Shown: piece by piece, positions 7,708 through 16,954 of the stretch
Layout: the number at the start of each line of letters is the position of its first letter
How positions within the stretch are numbered: position 1 is the first letter of the stretch
NCBI RefSeq assembly: GCF_014650435.1
Contig: NZ_BMUY01000003.1
Span: 496,001 to 560,000 of the forward strand
From: Streptomyces tendae
GTDB lineage: Bacteria; Actinomycetota; Actinomycetes; Streptomycetales; Streptomycetaceae
Length of the DNA: 64,000 nt
Direction of reading: 5' to 3'
The notes under the pieces: generated by a model
Databases searched by the model: none
Told to the model about the DNA's origin: nothing
The model's input: only the letters and a program-made list of their open reading frames with translations
Translations under genes and position numbers: made by a program

Positions 7708-9146
7708 TGCCTGAGTCCGCAACGCCGGTGACCCCGGTGACCTTCCCCCCCGCCTTCCTCTGGGGCGCCGCCACCTCGGCGTACCAGATCGAGGGTGCGG
7801 TGCGGGAGGACGGCCGTACCCCCTCCATCTGGGACACCTTCAGCCACACGCCCGGGAAGACGGCCGGCGGGGACACCGGTGACATCGCTGTCGACCACTA
7901 CCACCGCTACCGCGACGACGTGGCGCTGATGAAGGACCTGGGCCTCGGCGGCTACCGCTTCTCGGTCTCCTGGACCCGGGTGCAGCCGACCGGCCGCGGC
8001 CCCGCCGTCCAGCGCGGCCTGGACTTCTACCGCCGCCTGGTGGACGAGCTGCTGGCCGCCGGGATCAAGCCTGCCGTCACCCTCTACCACTGGGACCTGC
8101 CGCAGGAGCTGGAGGACGCGGGCGGCTGGCCCGAGCGGGACACGGCGTACCGGTTCGCCGAATACGCGCAGATCGTCGGCGAGGCGCTCGGCGACCGGGT
8201 GGAGCAGTGGATCACGCTCAACGAGCCCTGGTGCGCCGCCTTCCTGGGCTACGCCTCCGGTGTGCACGCCCCCGGCCGCACCGACCCGGCGGCCGCGCTG
8301 CGCGCCGCGCACCACCTGAACCTGGCGCACGGCCTCGGCACGGTCGCGCTGCGTTCGGTGATGCCGGCCCGCAACTCGGTGGCGATCAGCCTCAACACGT
8401 CCGTCGTGCGGCCGCTGTCGCAGAACCCGGCGGACCTGGCGGCGGCGCAGAAGATCGACGACCTGTCCGGCGGGATCTTCCACGGCCCGATCCTGCACGG
8501 CGCCTACCCGCCCTCGCTCCTGGAGGCCACCGCGCCGGTGACGGACTGGTCGTTCGTCCAGGACGGCGACCTGGGCCAGATCCGCCAGCCGATCGACGCG
8601 ATCTGCCTCAACTACTACACGCCCACGGTGGTGTCGGCGGCCGACGCCGACTCGCGTGCGCCGCGCGCCGACGGCCACGGCGCGAGCGACCACTCGCCGT
8701 GGCCCGCGGCGGACGACGTGGCGTTCCACCAGCCGCCCGGCGAGCGCACCGAGATGGGCTGGAGCGTCGACCCGTCCGGCCTGCACGAGCTGATCATGCG
8801 TTACAACCGGGAGGCTCCCGGCATGCCGCTGTACATCAGCGAGAACGGCGCGGCCTACGACGACAAGCCCGGCGCGGACGGCTCGGTGCACGACCCTGAG
8901 CGGGTCGCCTACCTGAACGGCCACCTCACCGCGGTCCGGCAGGCCATCGCCGACGGCGCCGACGTCCGGGGCTACTACCTGTGGTCCCTGCTGGACAACT
9001 TCGAGTGGGCGTACGGCTACGAGAAGCGCTTCGGCGCGGTGTACGTCGACTACGCCTCCCAGCAGCGCACCCCGAAGTCGAGCGCCCTGTGGTACGGGCG
9101 GGCGGCCCGCACGGGGACGCTGCCGCCGCTGGACGCGGTCGAGTAG
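7707..9146 (+). CDS. bglC: GH1 beta-glucosidase (BglC-like)
   Basis: Intracellular beta-glucosidase splitting imported cellobiose and cello-oligosaccharides to glucose. The product has 479 residues without a signal peptide and opens with the GH1 signature [15 protein letters not shown]. The acid/base glutamate is E173 in TLNEPW and the nucleophile is E379 in ISENGA. The start is uncertain: ATG 7683 would add eight residues and place the CebR box inside the gene, while ATG 7707 has GGAG at the right distance and a typical GH1 N-terminus. It closes the ceb operon, 114 bases after cebG. Confidence 0.93.
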   Translation: MPESATPVTPVTFPPAFLWGAATSAYQIEGAVREDGRTPSIWDTFSHTPGKTAGGDTGDIAVDHYHRYRDDVALMKDLGLGGYRFSVSWTRVQPTGRGPAVQRGLDFYRRLVDELLAAGIKPAVTLYHWDLPQELEDAGGWPERDTAYRFAEYAQIVGEALGDRVEQWITLNEPWCAAFLGYASGVHAPGRTDPAAALRAAHHLNLAHGLGTVALRSVMPARNSVAISLNTSVVRPLSQNPADLAAAQKIDDLSGGIFHGPILHGAYPPSLLEATAPVTDWSFVQDGDLGQIRQPIDAICLNYYTPTVVSAADADSRAPRADGHGASDHSPWPAADDVAFHQPPGERTEMGWSVDPSGLHELIMRYNREAPGMPLYISENGAAYDDKPGADGSVHDPERVAYLNGHLTAVRQAIADGADVRGYYLWSLLDNFEWAYGYEKRFGAVYVDYASQQRTPKSSALWYGRAARTGTLPPLDAVE

Positions 9147-9220
9147 CCGCTCGGGGAAGAGCCGGTACTCGGGAGCCGGGACGGGGGGGGCCGGTACGGG
9201 GAGCCGGGACGGGAAGTGAA

Positions 9221-9259
9221 GCGGGGCGCGGCATCCGACGGGGGGATGCCGCGCCCCGC
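9221..9259. terminator. Bidirectional terminator between bglC and the GH18 gene
   Basis: GCGGGGCGCGGCATCC (9221-9236) pairs perfectly with GGATGCCGCGCCCCGC (9244-9259) across a 7-base loop. It lies between two converging genes, 75 bases after bglC and 47 before the end of the GH18 gene. Confidence 0.85.
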
Positions 9260-9305
9260 TCGTGGGACCGGTGTGGGGCCCGGTCCGACGGGGAGGAGCC
9301 CGGGC

Positions 9306-10772
9306 CTACTTGTAGGCGGCGAGCGCCTTGGCGAAGGCGTTCGGCTCCTGGTCCACGGAGCTGCAGGTGGCGTCGGCCGAGGGCTTCGGACCGCCGGGGC
9401 ATGCCTTGTCGCGGGTCGCGGACCACATGGACAGCGCGCCCAGGCCCTTGGACTTCGCGAACTCCACCAGCTGGGCGGCGTCGTCGACCTTGAAGACCTC
9501 ACTGGCGACGTCGTTGACGCCGATCATCGGGGTGACCGCGACCGTCTTCCAGGCGTCCGCGTCGGACAGGCCGAGGACGCCCTTGATCTGGGCCTGGGTG
9601 GCGGTGGCGGCCTGCTCGGCGTAGGTGCCCATGTCGTCGCTGTACGCGGGGCCGTAGTCCATCGCCATGATGTTGACGGCGCCGATGTCCACGCCGTTCT
9701 TCTTCGCGTCGGCGAGCAGGTCGACGCCCGCCTGGGTGAGGCCCTCGGGCATCACCGGGAGGGTGAAGGAGACGTCCAGGCCGGGGTGCTCCTTCTGCAG
9801 CGCTGCGATCGCCTGGGCGCGGCGGGTGTTGGCGGCCGTGTCGGGCAGCGCGCCGCCCTCGACGTCGAAGTCGACCTTGGTGAGCCGGTAGGCGTCGACG
9901 ACCTTGCCGTACGCCGCCGCCAGAGCGTCGGCCGACGTGCAGGTCGTGCCCAGTTCGGAGCCGGAGGCGCCGCCGAAGGAGACCCGGACGTCGCCGCCCT
10001 TCGCACGCAGGTCGCCTATCTGGCCGGCGACGGCGTCGCTGCCGAGGTCGGTGACGCCGCCCCACTTCGGGGTGCAGCCGCCGCCGTCGGTGACGAAGGC
10101 GAGGTTGTACTCCTTGACGCCGGTCGCCGCGGAGTGCGCGAGCAGGTCGAAGGCCGGGTAGAGCGAGGTGTCGACGTACGGCGCGAAGCCGGCGCCCGCC
10201 GCGGTGCCGTCGCCGGGGGTCCCGGTGGGCGCCGGGGTGGTGGCGCTGTCGGTCGGGGTCGGCTCGGCGCTGTCGGTCTCCGTGGGGGTGGGGGCCGGCG
10301 TGGCCGGGGGCTCGGTGGGGCGGCCGCTGGGCTCGGGGGTGGCGCCGTCGTCGGTCGAGCAGGCGGCGTCGTCGACGAGGCAACCGGTCGGGTCGGCGGT
10401 GCCGTTGACGACGAAGCCGACGGTGACGGACTCGCCGGCCTTCAGCCCGTCCGTGTCCCAGGCGGGCGGCGTCACGGTGACGTGCTGACCGTCGGTCTTC
10501 GACTCGGCGTTCCACAGGGAGCCGAGCTTCGCGCCGGAGGGCAGGTCGAACTCCAGGGTCCAGTCCGCCTTCGCCTCCCCGGTGTTGTTGGTGACGACGT
10601 ACTGGGCGGTGTAGCCCGTCGACCACTGGCTGGTCTTCGTGTACGCGGCGCCGACCGGGGCGGCCTGGGCGGTGCTGGTGAACAGCAGCGCCCCGCCACC
10701 GGCCACGGCCGCCGCGACGAGGGCGCCGATCGCCTTGTTCCTGCCACTGACCTTGCGTCGGTGCGTGCGCAT
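9306..10772 (-). CDS. Secreted GH18 chitinase-like protein with N-terminal CBM2
   Basis: Secreted protein of 488 residues, probably acting on chitin or a related polymer. A twin-Arg/Lys-rich signal peptide ends near AQAAP. A carbohydrate-binding module of CBM2 type follows (about 35-125, YTAQYVVTNNTGEAKADWTL). A Pro/Thr linker (about 135-185) leads to a GH18 barrel. The catalytic motif is D301-F-D303-V-E305, with E305 as proton donor. I chose ATG 10772 (MRTHRRK) with GAAGGCAGG upstream; in-frame starts further upstream are possible. It ends against bglC at a shared terminator. Activity on chitin is inferred from the family. Confidence 0.82.
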   Translation of the reverse strand: MRTHRRKVSGRNKAIGALVAAAVAGGGALLFTSTAQAAPVGAAYTKTSQWSTGYTAQYVVTNNTGEAKADWTLEFDLPSGAKLGSLWNAESKTDGQHVTVTPPAWDTDGLKAGESVTVGFVVNGTADPTGCLVDDAACSTDDGATPEPSGRPTEPPATPAPTPTETDSAEPTPTDSATTPAPTGTPGDGTAAGAGFAPYVDTSLYPAFDLLAHSAATGVKEYNLAFVTDGGGCTPKWGGVTDLGSDAVAGQIGDLRAKGGDVRVSFGGASGSELGTTCTSADALAAAYGKVVDAYRLTKVDFDVEGGALPDTAANTRRAQAIAALQKEHPGLDVSFTLPVMPEGLTQAGVDLLADAKKNGVDIGAVNIMAMDYGPAYSDDMGTYAEQAATATQAQIKGVLGLSDADAWKTVAVTPMIGVNDVASEVFKVDDAAQLVEFAKSKGLGALSMWSATRDKACPGGPKPSADATCSSVDQEPNAFAKALAAYK

Positions 10773-10941
10773 CACGTGCCTGCCTTCGCTGTTCACGGTG
10801 CCCCCGCGGGAGACGCGGCGAGGGCGGGGTGGGGGTGGGTGCGGCAGCACGCTAGCGACCCGGAAACGGGCAAAGAGCCTGATCCGGACGGGGGTTGGCG
10901 ATCTTAGGGTGGGCTTAAGGAAGGGATCGGGGCCGATTAAT

Positions 10942-10968
10942 GGTCACGACCGGTCAGCGCTCGTGACC
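10942..10968. terminator. Inverted repeat around the sensor-kinase stop codon
   Basis: GGTCACGA (10942-10949) and TCGTGACC (10961-10968) flank the kinase stop at 10954-10956. The rest of the 181-bp gap upstream of the GH18 gene shows no clear promoter or DasR-type site. Confidence 0.4.
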
Positions 10969-12387
10969 GGCCCGGGCCGGCGGCGGCGTCGGCGCCTGCG
11001 TGGGCGTGGGCGTACGGCCCTGCCGGCGTCGGCGTACCGCTCCCCGGTGTCCGCGCCGCACGGGCGCCGTCCGGCCGTCCAGCTGGATCCAGATCCGCAC
11101 CTCGGTGCCGCCCAGCACGGAGGAGCCGATGCGTACGTCGCCGCCGGTCGACTCCGCCATCCGGCGCACGATGTCCAGGCCGAGCCCGGTCGACCCGTCG
11201 GTGCCCGAACCCCGGCCGCGGGCCATGGCCGCCTCGGGGTCGGCTATCCCGGTGCCCGCGTCGGAGACCAGCACGATCACCGCGTCCTCGCCGTTGTGCA
11301 GGTCGACGGCGAAGGCGGTGCCCTCCGGGGTGTGCCGGAAGACGTTGCCGAGCAGGGCGTCGAGGGAGGCGGCCAGGTCGGTGCGGGCCACGGGTATGCG
11401 CACCGGCCGGTCGGCGCCGGCCACCCTCCACTTGCGGCCCTCGTCCTCGGCGAGCGCCGACCAGAATCCCATCCGCTCCCGGACCACCTCGGCCGCGTCG
11501 CACCCGGCGCCCGGCCCTGCGGCGGCCGTCTGGGGCTTGGCGTCCCGTGCGGTGCGGATGATCGTGTCGACCTCGCGCTCCAGCTGCTCGACGGCGGCCC
11601 TGGTCTGCTCGGCGGCCGGGCCGTCGCCGAGCGAGGCCGCGTTGAGCCGCAACACGGTCAGCGGGGTGCGCAGCCGGTGGGACAGATCGGCGGCCAGCTC
11701 CCGTTCGTTGGCGAGGAGCTGGACGACCTGGTCGGCCATGGAGTTGAACGCGACCGCCGCGCGCCGCAGTTCGTCGGGCCCCTCGACGGGCACCCGCGCG
11801 CCCAGCTTGCCCTCCCCCAGCTCGTGCGCGCCGTCGACCAGGCGCCGTGCGGGCTGCACCATCCGTACGCCCAGCCGGTCGGCGACCGCGACCGAGCCGA
11901 CGATCAGGGCGGCGCCGACCGCGGCCAGCACCGCCCAGGCCGTGCCGACGCCGTTGGTCACCTCGGACTCGGGGACGTACACCTCGACGACGGCGATCTC
12001 GCCGGAGCTGAGCGCGACCGGCTGGAGCAGGGTGGAACCGCCGCCCACCTCGGTGGTGGAGGCCCGCCCCATCCGCCGTACGGCGGCGATGTCCTCGTCG
12101 GTGGCGCGCTGCCGCCCGATGTCGGTGGCGCCCCCGCTCCGATCCCCCGGCGCCGGTATGTGCACGGCCATCCCGGCGTCCGAACCGGCGGAGGCGACGA
12201 CGCGTTCCAACTGCTCGCGGTCGGTGGTGATGGACAGGGCCGGGGCGACGGCGGCAGCCTCCCGTTCGGCGTTGGAGAAGGCACGGTCGCGGGCCATCTC
12301 CCGGATGACGAGTCCGAGCGGCACGGCGAAGGCGACCACGACCATCACGGTGACCGCGAGCGAGACCTTGACCAGGGCCCATCTCAT
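10954..12387 (-). CDS. Two-component sensor histidine kinase
   Basis: Membrane sensor of 477 residues. The first helix is at about 5-28 (VKVSLAVTVMVVVAFAVPLG), an extracellular loop runs to about 150, and a second helix lies near 152-175. HAMP-like sequence follows, then the dimerisation helix with LSHRLRTP (phospho-acceptor His237). The ATP-binding domain shows the N box (GNVFRH), G1 (DAGTGIADPE) and G2 (GLGLDIVRRM). Its ATG overlaps the response-regulator stop in an ATGA, so the pair is translationally coupled. The signal cannot be read from the sequence. Confidence 0.93.
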   Translation of the reverse strand: MRWALVKVSLAVTVMVVVAFAVPLGLVIREMARDRAFSNAEREAAAVAPALSITTDREQLERVVASAGSDAGMAVHIPAPGDRSGGATDIGRQRATDEDIAAVRRMGRASTTEVGGGSTLLQPVALSSGEIAVVEVYVPESEVTNGVGTAWAVLAAVGAALIVGSVAVADRLGVRMVQPARRLVDGAHELGEGKLGARVPVEGPDELRRAAVAFNSMADQVVQLLANERELAADLSHRLRTPLTVLRLNAASLGDGPAAEQTRAAVEQLEREVDTIIRTARDAKPQTAAAGPGAGCDAAEVVRERMGFWSALAEDEGRKWRVAGADRPVRIPVARTDLAASLDALLGNVFRHTPEGTAFAVDLHNGEDAVIVLVSDAGTGIADPEAAMARGRGSGTDGSTGLGLDIVRRMAESTGGDVRIGSSVLGGTEVRIWIQLDGRTAPVRRGHRGAVRRRRQGRTPTPTQAPTPPPARAGHER

Positions 12388-13088
12388 CGTGGTGGCTCCA
12401 GTCGCGGTGGCTCCAGCTTCACGCCGACGCCGCGCAGGGTGTGCAGATAGCGCGGCCGGGCCGCGGTCTCACCCAGTTTGCGGCGCAGCCAGGACAGGTG
12501 GACGTCGATGGTCTGGTCGTCGCCGTAGGACTGCTGCCAGACCTCGGCGAGCAGCTCCTTGCGGGGCACGACGACCCCGGGGCGGCCGGCCAGGAAGGCG
12601 AGCAGGTCGAACTCGCGGCGGGTCAGGTCGAGGACCGCGCCGTCCAGTTCGGCCTGGCGGCGCAGCGGGTCGACGGTGAGGCCGCCGACCCGCAGGACCG
12701 TGGGCGCCGCCGCCTCCGCCGGGCCGCCGCGGGCACGGCGCAGCACGGCCGCCATCCGGGCCGACAGGTGCTCCACGGAGAACGGCTTGGTGAGGTAGTC
12801 GTCCGCGCCCGCGTTCAACAGCCGTACGACCTCCGCCTCGTCGTCCCGGGCGGTGGCGACGATCACCGGTACGTCGGTGATGCCGCGCAGCATCTTCAGC
12901 GCCTCGGAGCCGTCCAGGTCGGGCAGTCCGAGGTCCAGGATCACCACGTCGAACCGGAAATGGGCGACCTCGCGCAGCGCCTCCAGTGCCGTGCCCACGC
13001 TGCGCACGGTGTGCGAGGCGTCGGTCAGCTGCCGGATGAGCGCCGAGCGTACGAACTGGTCGTCCTCGACCACGAGCACACTTGCCAT
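12384..13088 (-). CDS. OmpR-family response regulator
   Basis: DNA-binding partner of the adjacent kinase, 234 residues. The receiver domain (1-120) opens VLVVEDDQF, and Asp52 in VILDLGLPD is the phosphorylation site, with K in LTKPF. The winged helix (about 135-228) contains DLTRREFDLLAFLAGRPG. The C-terminus ends in the duplicated motif LEPPRLEPPR. ATG 13088 gives the canonical MASVLVVEDD start; the open frame continues upstream without family similarity. It overlaps the kinase start by four bases. Confidence 0.94.
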   Translation of the reverse strand: MASVLVVEDDQFVRSALIRQLTDASHTVRSVGTALEALREVAHFRFDVVILDLGLPDLDGSEALKMLRGITDVPVIVATARDDEAEVVRLLNAGADDYLTKPFSVEHLSARMAAVLRRARGGPAEAAAPTVLRVGGLTVDPLRRQAELDGAVLDLTRREFDLLAFLAGRPGVVVPRKELLAEVWQQSYGDDQTIDVHLSWLRRKLGETAARPRYLHTLRGVGVKLEPPRLEPPR

Positions 13089-13198
13089 GGGCGGCACCGT
13101 ACGCCATACGGACCGACCCGGTCCGGGCCTGTGGACAACTGCGCCCCGGCCCGCGTCACACCGCTTTCGGGCGACACGCACGGGGCGGGTGGGGCAGT

Positions 13199-13771
13199 AT
13201 GGCCGCGATGCGCAGAGGACTCGTCCACGTGATCGCCTGGCTGCTCGCCACCGGCGCTGCGGTCACGCTGTCGTGGTGGGGCGTGCACACGGTGATGGCG
13301 GGCACGGCCTACGACGCTCCCCGGGCGCTGCCGATCACGGCGGCGGACGCGAGCGTGCGGGACGGGGAGAGCGACGACGGGGATTCCCTGGCGTCGTCCA
13401 CCAGCCGTCCGTCGCCCTCGCCGTCGCCGTCGGTCAGCGCGTCGCCGACGCCGAGCCGCACGTCCCGCGAGCCCGGCCCCGCCCCGTCGCGCACCGCGCC
13501 GTCCAGCACCCCGCCCGCGGACCCGGCGAGCCCGGCACCCGACACGTCCGGCCAGGTCAGGAGTTACGACACCGACGGGGGCCGCGCAGTATTCGACCTC
13601 GGTACGTCGTCCGCGTCCCTGGTGTCGGCGACACCGGGCGCGGGCTGGTCGATGCAGGTGTGGAAGACGGAGTCGTGGATCCGGGTCGAGTTCACCTCGG
13701 GCGCCGACCGGGTGTCGGTGTTCTGCACCTGGCACGACGGGCCGCCGCGGGTGGAGATCGGCAGCTACTGA
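13199..13771 (+). CDS. Putative membrane-anchored or secreted protein with Ser/Pro linker
   Basis: A 190-residue protein with an N-terminal hydrophobic segment (HVIAWLLATGAAVTLSWWGV, about residues 10-29). A low-complexity Ser/Pro/Thr stretch follows (about 65-115), then a small C-terminal domain of about 70 residues (SYDTDGGRAVFDLGTSSASL). It is probably exported with the C-terminal domain outside. ATG 13199 has GGGTGGGG upstream; ATG 13208 is nearly as good. It is divergent from the response regulator, so it may be that system's target, but that is inference. No known family was recognised. Confidence 0.7.
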   Translation: MAAMRRGLVHVIAWLLATGAAVTLSWWGVHTVMAGTAYDAPRALPITAADASVRDGESDDGDSLASSTSRPSPSPSPSVSASPTPSRTSREPGPAPSRTAPSSTPPADPASPAPDTSGQVRSYDTDGGRAVFDLGTSSASLVSATPGAGWSMQVWKTESWIRVEFTSGADRVSVFCTWHDGPPRVEIGSY

Positions 13772-13793
13772 ACCGGACCGCTCCGGTACGCGC

Positions 13794-14663
13794 TCACTTG
13801 AACACGGATTCCGGCGGCGCGGGCGAGTCCACCGCCGCCGCGTCCGTCACCGGTTGGGCGCCCCCGGTGAAGTCGGTGAGCGCGCGGCCGTGTTCCACGC
13901 GCGCGGGGTGCGGGTCGGAGGCGGCCCGGCGGGTGAGTTCGGCGACCGGCAGCGGGCGGTCGGCGGCGACCAGGATCGCGTTGCCGAAGCGTTTGCCGCG
14001 CAGTACGGCCGGGTCGGCGACGAGCGCGAGTTCGGCGAACCGGGCCGCGGCGGTGGCGATCTGGCCGCGCAGGTGGGCCAGCGGCGGACCGTCGGCGAGG
14101 TTGGCGGCGTAGACCCCGCCGGGCGCGAGCGCGCGCCGCACCTCGTCGAGGAACTCGGTGGAGGTCAGGTGGGCCGGGGTGCGGGCCCCGCCGAAGACGT
14201 CCGCGACGACGAGGTCCGCCCAGCCGTCGGGCACCTTGGCGAGACCGGCGCGAGCGTCGGTGGAGCGCACCCGGATCCGTGCGCCGGGGTCGAGCGGGAG
14301 CTCCCGGCGGACCAGCTGGACGAGGGCGGCGTCGCGCTCGACGACCTGCTGGGTGGAGCGCGGGCGGGTGGCGGCGACGTAGCGGGCGAGGGTGAGGGCG
14401 CCGCCGCCGAGGTGCACGGCGTGCACGGGTCTGCCCGGCGGGGCGGCCAGGTCGATGACGTGGCCGATGCGGCGCTGGTACTCGAAGGACAGGTACGCCG
14501 GGTCGTCAAGGTCGACGTGGGACTGCGGGGCGCCGTCGATCAGCAGCGTCCGGGCCCGGGGCCGGTCCCGGTCGGGCACCAGCTCGGCGCGCCCTTGGTC
14601 GACGTCCTCGACGACGGTCTCGGCGGCAGCGCGCCCACGGCGGGCGTTCCTGGACTTTCCCAT
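13794..14663 (-). CDS. Spermidine synthase-like / SAM-dependent methyltransferase-fold protein
   Basis: A 289-residue cytoplasmic protein with a Rossmann core. HLGGGALTLARYVAATRP is the glycine-rich nucleotide site, and VVADVFGG corresponds to the acidic active-site strand. The sequence resembles the SpeE-like proteins common in actinomycetes, which lack the N-terminal polyamine domain. A role in polyamine synthesis is therefore unproven. The first 25 residues are basic and flexible. It converges with the secreted protein gene. Confidence 0.78.
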   Translation of the reverse strand: MGKSRNARRGRAAAETVVEDVDQGRAELVPDRDRPRARTLLIDGAPQSHVDLDDPAYLSFEYQRRIGHVIDLAAPPGRPVHAVHLGGGALTLARYVAATRPRSTQQVVERDAALVQLVRRELPLDPGARIRVRSTDARAGLAKVPDGWADLVVADVFGGARTPAHLTSTEFLDEVRRALAPGGVYAANLADGPPLAHLRGQIATAAARFAELALVADPAVLRGKRFGNAILVAADRPLPVAELTRRAASDPHPARVEHGRALTDFTGGAQPVTDAAAVDSPAPPESVFK

Positions 14664-14730
14664 CGGTCCATTGTCCCGGTCCGCACCGGTCCCTTGTCCC
14701 GGTCCGGCCTCGGACCGGGACCGGCGGTGC

Positions 14731-15111
14731 TCAGCGGCAGCTGTCGGCGGCCCTGATCAGCCGGGCCGCCTCGCCCAGCGCGGCCCGCAGGACGGCGGGG
14801 TCGGTCGCCAGGTCCGCCTCGCCGGGCGGCAGCAGCCAGTCGGAGCCCTCCACGGGCGGCTCGGGCGCCGGGACGATGCTCAGTCCGCGGCCGTCCGTCT
14901 CCGTGCAGGTGCTGCCCGGCACGTCCCAGGCGGCGGCGGTGCCCGGCGGCACCAGGAATCCCAGGGTGTCGCAGCCGTCGTCGTGGATCACCGAGCCCAC
15001 CCCCTCACCGGCTCCCCGCCTGAGGATGTCGACCGCCTCCAGACCCTGCCGGGTCGGCACGGTGACGACGTCACAGGCGTCGCAGGGGGGAACGCTGACG
15101 CTGGTGTCCAT
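14731..15111 (-). CDS. Small uncharacterised actinomycete protein
   Basis: A 126-residue cytoplasmic protein (MDTSVSVPPCDACDVV...). Paired cysteines occur at residues 10 and 13, plus several more later. The central motif HDDGCDTLGFLVPPGTA recalls the short proteins annotated in streptomycetes near primase/polymerase N-terminal domains, but the link is weak. ATG 15111 has GGTGGAGG five bases upstream; the frame extends to 15186 without a good start. It is divergent from the TPR regulator. Confidence 0.65.
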   Translation of the reverse strand: MDTSVSVPPCDACDVVTVPTRQGLEAVDILRRGAGEGVGSVIHDDGCDTLGFLVPPGTAAAWDVPGSTCTETDGRGLSIVPAPEPPVEGSDWLLPPGEADLATDPAVLRAALGEAARLIRAADSCR

Positions 15112-15394
15112 CCCGGCCTCCACCACGGAACTCCTCCTCGGACGAGCGGCTCGGGAGTCGGGGGCCTCCCGGTCCACCCGGTTCAACGCGGCGGTCCGTC
15201 AACGGCTACGGCCCAGTACCGCCGCAAAGGATGGCACTTCATGGCAGATCGTGGATGAGATATCCGGTTTGTAGCCAAACACCGCGTGGCCGCTCCGTCA
15301 CAGCCGGTACGTTCTTGCTCGCCGGAAACAGGGCCGTCAGCCTTGTCCGCCCGTTCCCGGCATGGTTCGACGGTTCGCACGAGAGGACCCGGCC
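15112..15394. promoter_or_regulatory. Divergent intergenic region before the TPR regulator
   Basis: 283 bases hold the promoters of the two divergent genes. The only symmetry noticed is GTTTG...CAAAC near 15268-15281. No coding frame or terminator is convincing. Confidence 0.35.
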
Positions 15395-16816
15395 ATGGCG
15401 TCGTCAACGGTGACCTCCGCCCAGCCCGAACGGCCACCGCGGCCGAACCTCGCCTTCAGGCGGTTGCGCGGCAAGCGCTCCCCGGCGGAGTTCGCGGCGG
15501 CGGTCCGCCGGGCCGCGCGCGAGATCGGCGAGCGGGTCAGCTGCGACGCGCGCTACGTCGGCCGGGTCGAGGCGGGCGAGATCCGCTGCCCCAACTACGC
15601 GTACGAGCGGGTGTTCCTGCACATGTTCCCCGGCCGCACGCTCACCGACCTGGGGTTCGCGCCCCGCTCGTCGGTACGCGGACGCCAGGCGCGCTCCACG
15701 AGTGAGTCGAGAGGGGCGGGTGAGCCGTATGAGACGTATGACACGCGAGACACGCACGACCCGCACGACCTGTACGAAACGCACGACAACAACGAGGAGA
15801 GCGACGTGCTGCGTCGCGCATTCATGACGAGCGGAGCCACGGTGGCCGCCGCCTCGCTGGGCCCGCTGGGACTCGCCTTCGACGCCGCGGCGGCCGGGCG
15901 CCCCGCACGCCGGGCCGGGACGGGCGAGGCCGGCGCCCTCGAAGAAGCCGTCCGCCGGATCCGGCTGCTCGACGACCGGCACGGCGCGGACGGCCTCTAC
16001 CGGCGCGCGGCGGCCCCGCTGCGCACCGCGTACGCGCTCCTGGACGCCGGCGCGTCCCGGCAGGCGACCGCGGACCGGCTCTACACGGGCGCCGGGGAAC
16101 TGGCGATCTCCGTGGGCTGGCTGGCACACGACTCGGGGCGCTTCGACGACGCGCGCTCCCACTACGCCGAGGCCCTGGCCACCGCCCGGATGAACGGCGA
16201 CGCGGGCCTGGAGGCGCACGCCTTCTGCAACATGGCGTTCCTGGCCCGTGACGCCGGCCGCCCGCGCGAGGCGGTACGGGCGGCCCAGGCCGCGCAGCGC
16301 GCCGCCCGTCCGCTGGGCTCGGCCCGGCTGATGTCACTGCTCTCCCTGCGCGAGGCGGGCGGCTGGGCGGGGCTCGCGGACCGGGTCGGCTGCGAGCAGG
16401 CGCTGGTGCGCGCGCAGACCTTCTTCGAACGGGGCCCCTCGGACGCCGACCCCGAGTGGATGAGCTTCTACGGCGAGGCCGAGCTGGAGGGGCTCGAGGC
16501 GCAGTGCTGGTCCACCCTGGGCGACTGGCCGCGGGCCGCACGGCACGCGCGGCGGGCGGGCGATCTCCAGGACCCGCACTTCACCCGGAACCTCGCGCTG
16601 TACTCGGCGGAGCTGGCGGACGACCTGGCCCGCGGGGGCCGCCCCGACGAGGCGGCGGGGGCGGGCATGCGGTGCCTGGACCTGCTGGGCGAGGTCCAGT
16701 CCTCCCGCATCCACACGATGCTGGCGGGCACGGCCCGGGTGCTCCTGCCCCACCGCCGGGCGTCGGGCGTCTCGACGTTCCTGGACCGCCACGGAGCGCT
16801 GCCGCGACCGGCGTGA
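15395..16816 (+). CDS. Regulatory protein with N-terminal HTH-like and C-terminal TPR-like repeats
   Basis: A 473-residue protein. Residues about 20-95 resemble a helix-turn-helix (AAVRRAAREIGERVSCDARYVGRVEAGE). A flexible Thr/His/Asp-rich stretch follows with imperfect repeats (YETYDTRDTHDPHDLYETHD, about 120-140). A Tat-like or hydrophobic segment comes next (RRAFMTSGATVAAASLG, near 150). Helical TPR-like repeats fill 190-460, with signatures such as ARSHYAEALATARMNGD. This matches the Streptomyces regulator type exemplified by NsdA. ATG 15395 is preceded by GAGAGGACC. Its target is unknown. Confidence 0.75.
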   Translation: MASSTVTSAQPERPPRPNLAFRRLRGKRSPAEFAAAVRRAAREIGERVSCDARYVGRVEAGEIRCPNYAYERVFLHMFPGRTLTDLGFAPRSSVRGRQARSTSESRGAGEPYETYDTRDTHDPHDLYETHDNNEESDVLRRAFMTSGATVAAASLGPLGLAFDAAAAGRPARRAGTGEAGALEEAVRRIRLLDDRHGADGLYRRAAAPLRTAYALLDAGASRQATADRLYTGAGELAISVGWLAHDSGRFDDARSHYAEALATARMNGDAGLEAHAFCNMAFLARDAGRPREAVRAAQAAQRAARPLGSARLMSLLSLREAGGWAGLADRVGCEQALVRAQTFFERGPSDADPEWMSFYGEAELEGLEAQCWSTLGDWPRAARHARRAGDLQDPHFTRNLALYSAELADDLARGGRPDEAAGAGMRCLDLLGEVQSSRIHTMLAGTARVLLPHRRASGVSTFLDRHGALPRPA

Positions 16817-16857
16817 CATCGATCGCGGGTTCCGTGGGGGTGGGTGCGCAACCCGGC

Positions 16858-16946
16858 GTGGCGGGGTGCCGCTGCGCCCACCCGTGCCGCCTGGGGGTAC
16901 CCCCAGGCCGTTCAGGCACTGGGGGAGGCACGACTGCCCGCAGTTG
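16858..16946. repeat. Dispersed intergenic repeat, copy A
   Basis: CTGCGCCCACCCGTGCCGCC ... GGCACGACTGCCCGCAG is shared with 50189-50240. Here about 37 bases including the hairpin CTGGGGGTACCCCCAG separate the two conserved blocks. Like copy B, it lies between two converging genes and probably acts in termination. Confidence 0.65.
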
Positions 16947-16954
16947 CGGAGCCG

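Noticed and set aside
5043..8924. Very long open frame (1293 codons) antisense to cebF, cebG and bglC
   Set aside because: It mirrors GC-rich third positions of well-supported genes, has no ribosome site and no recognisable domain.
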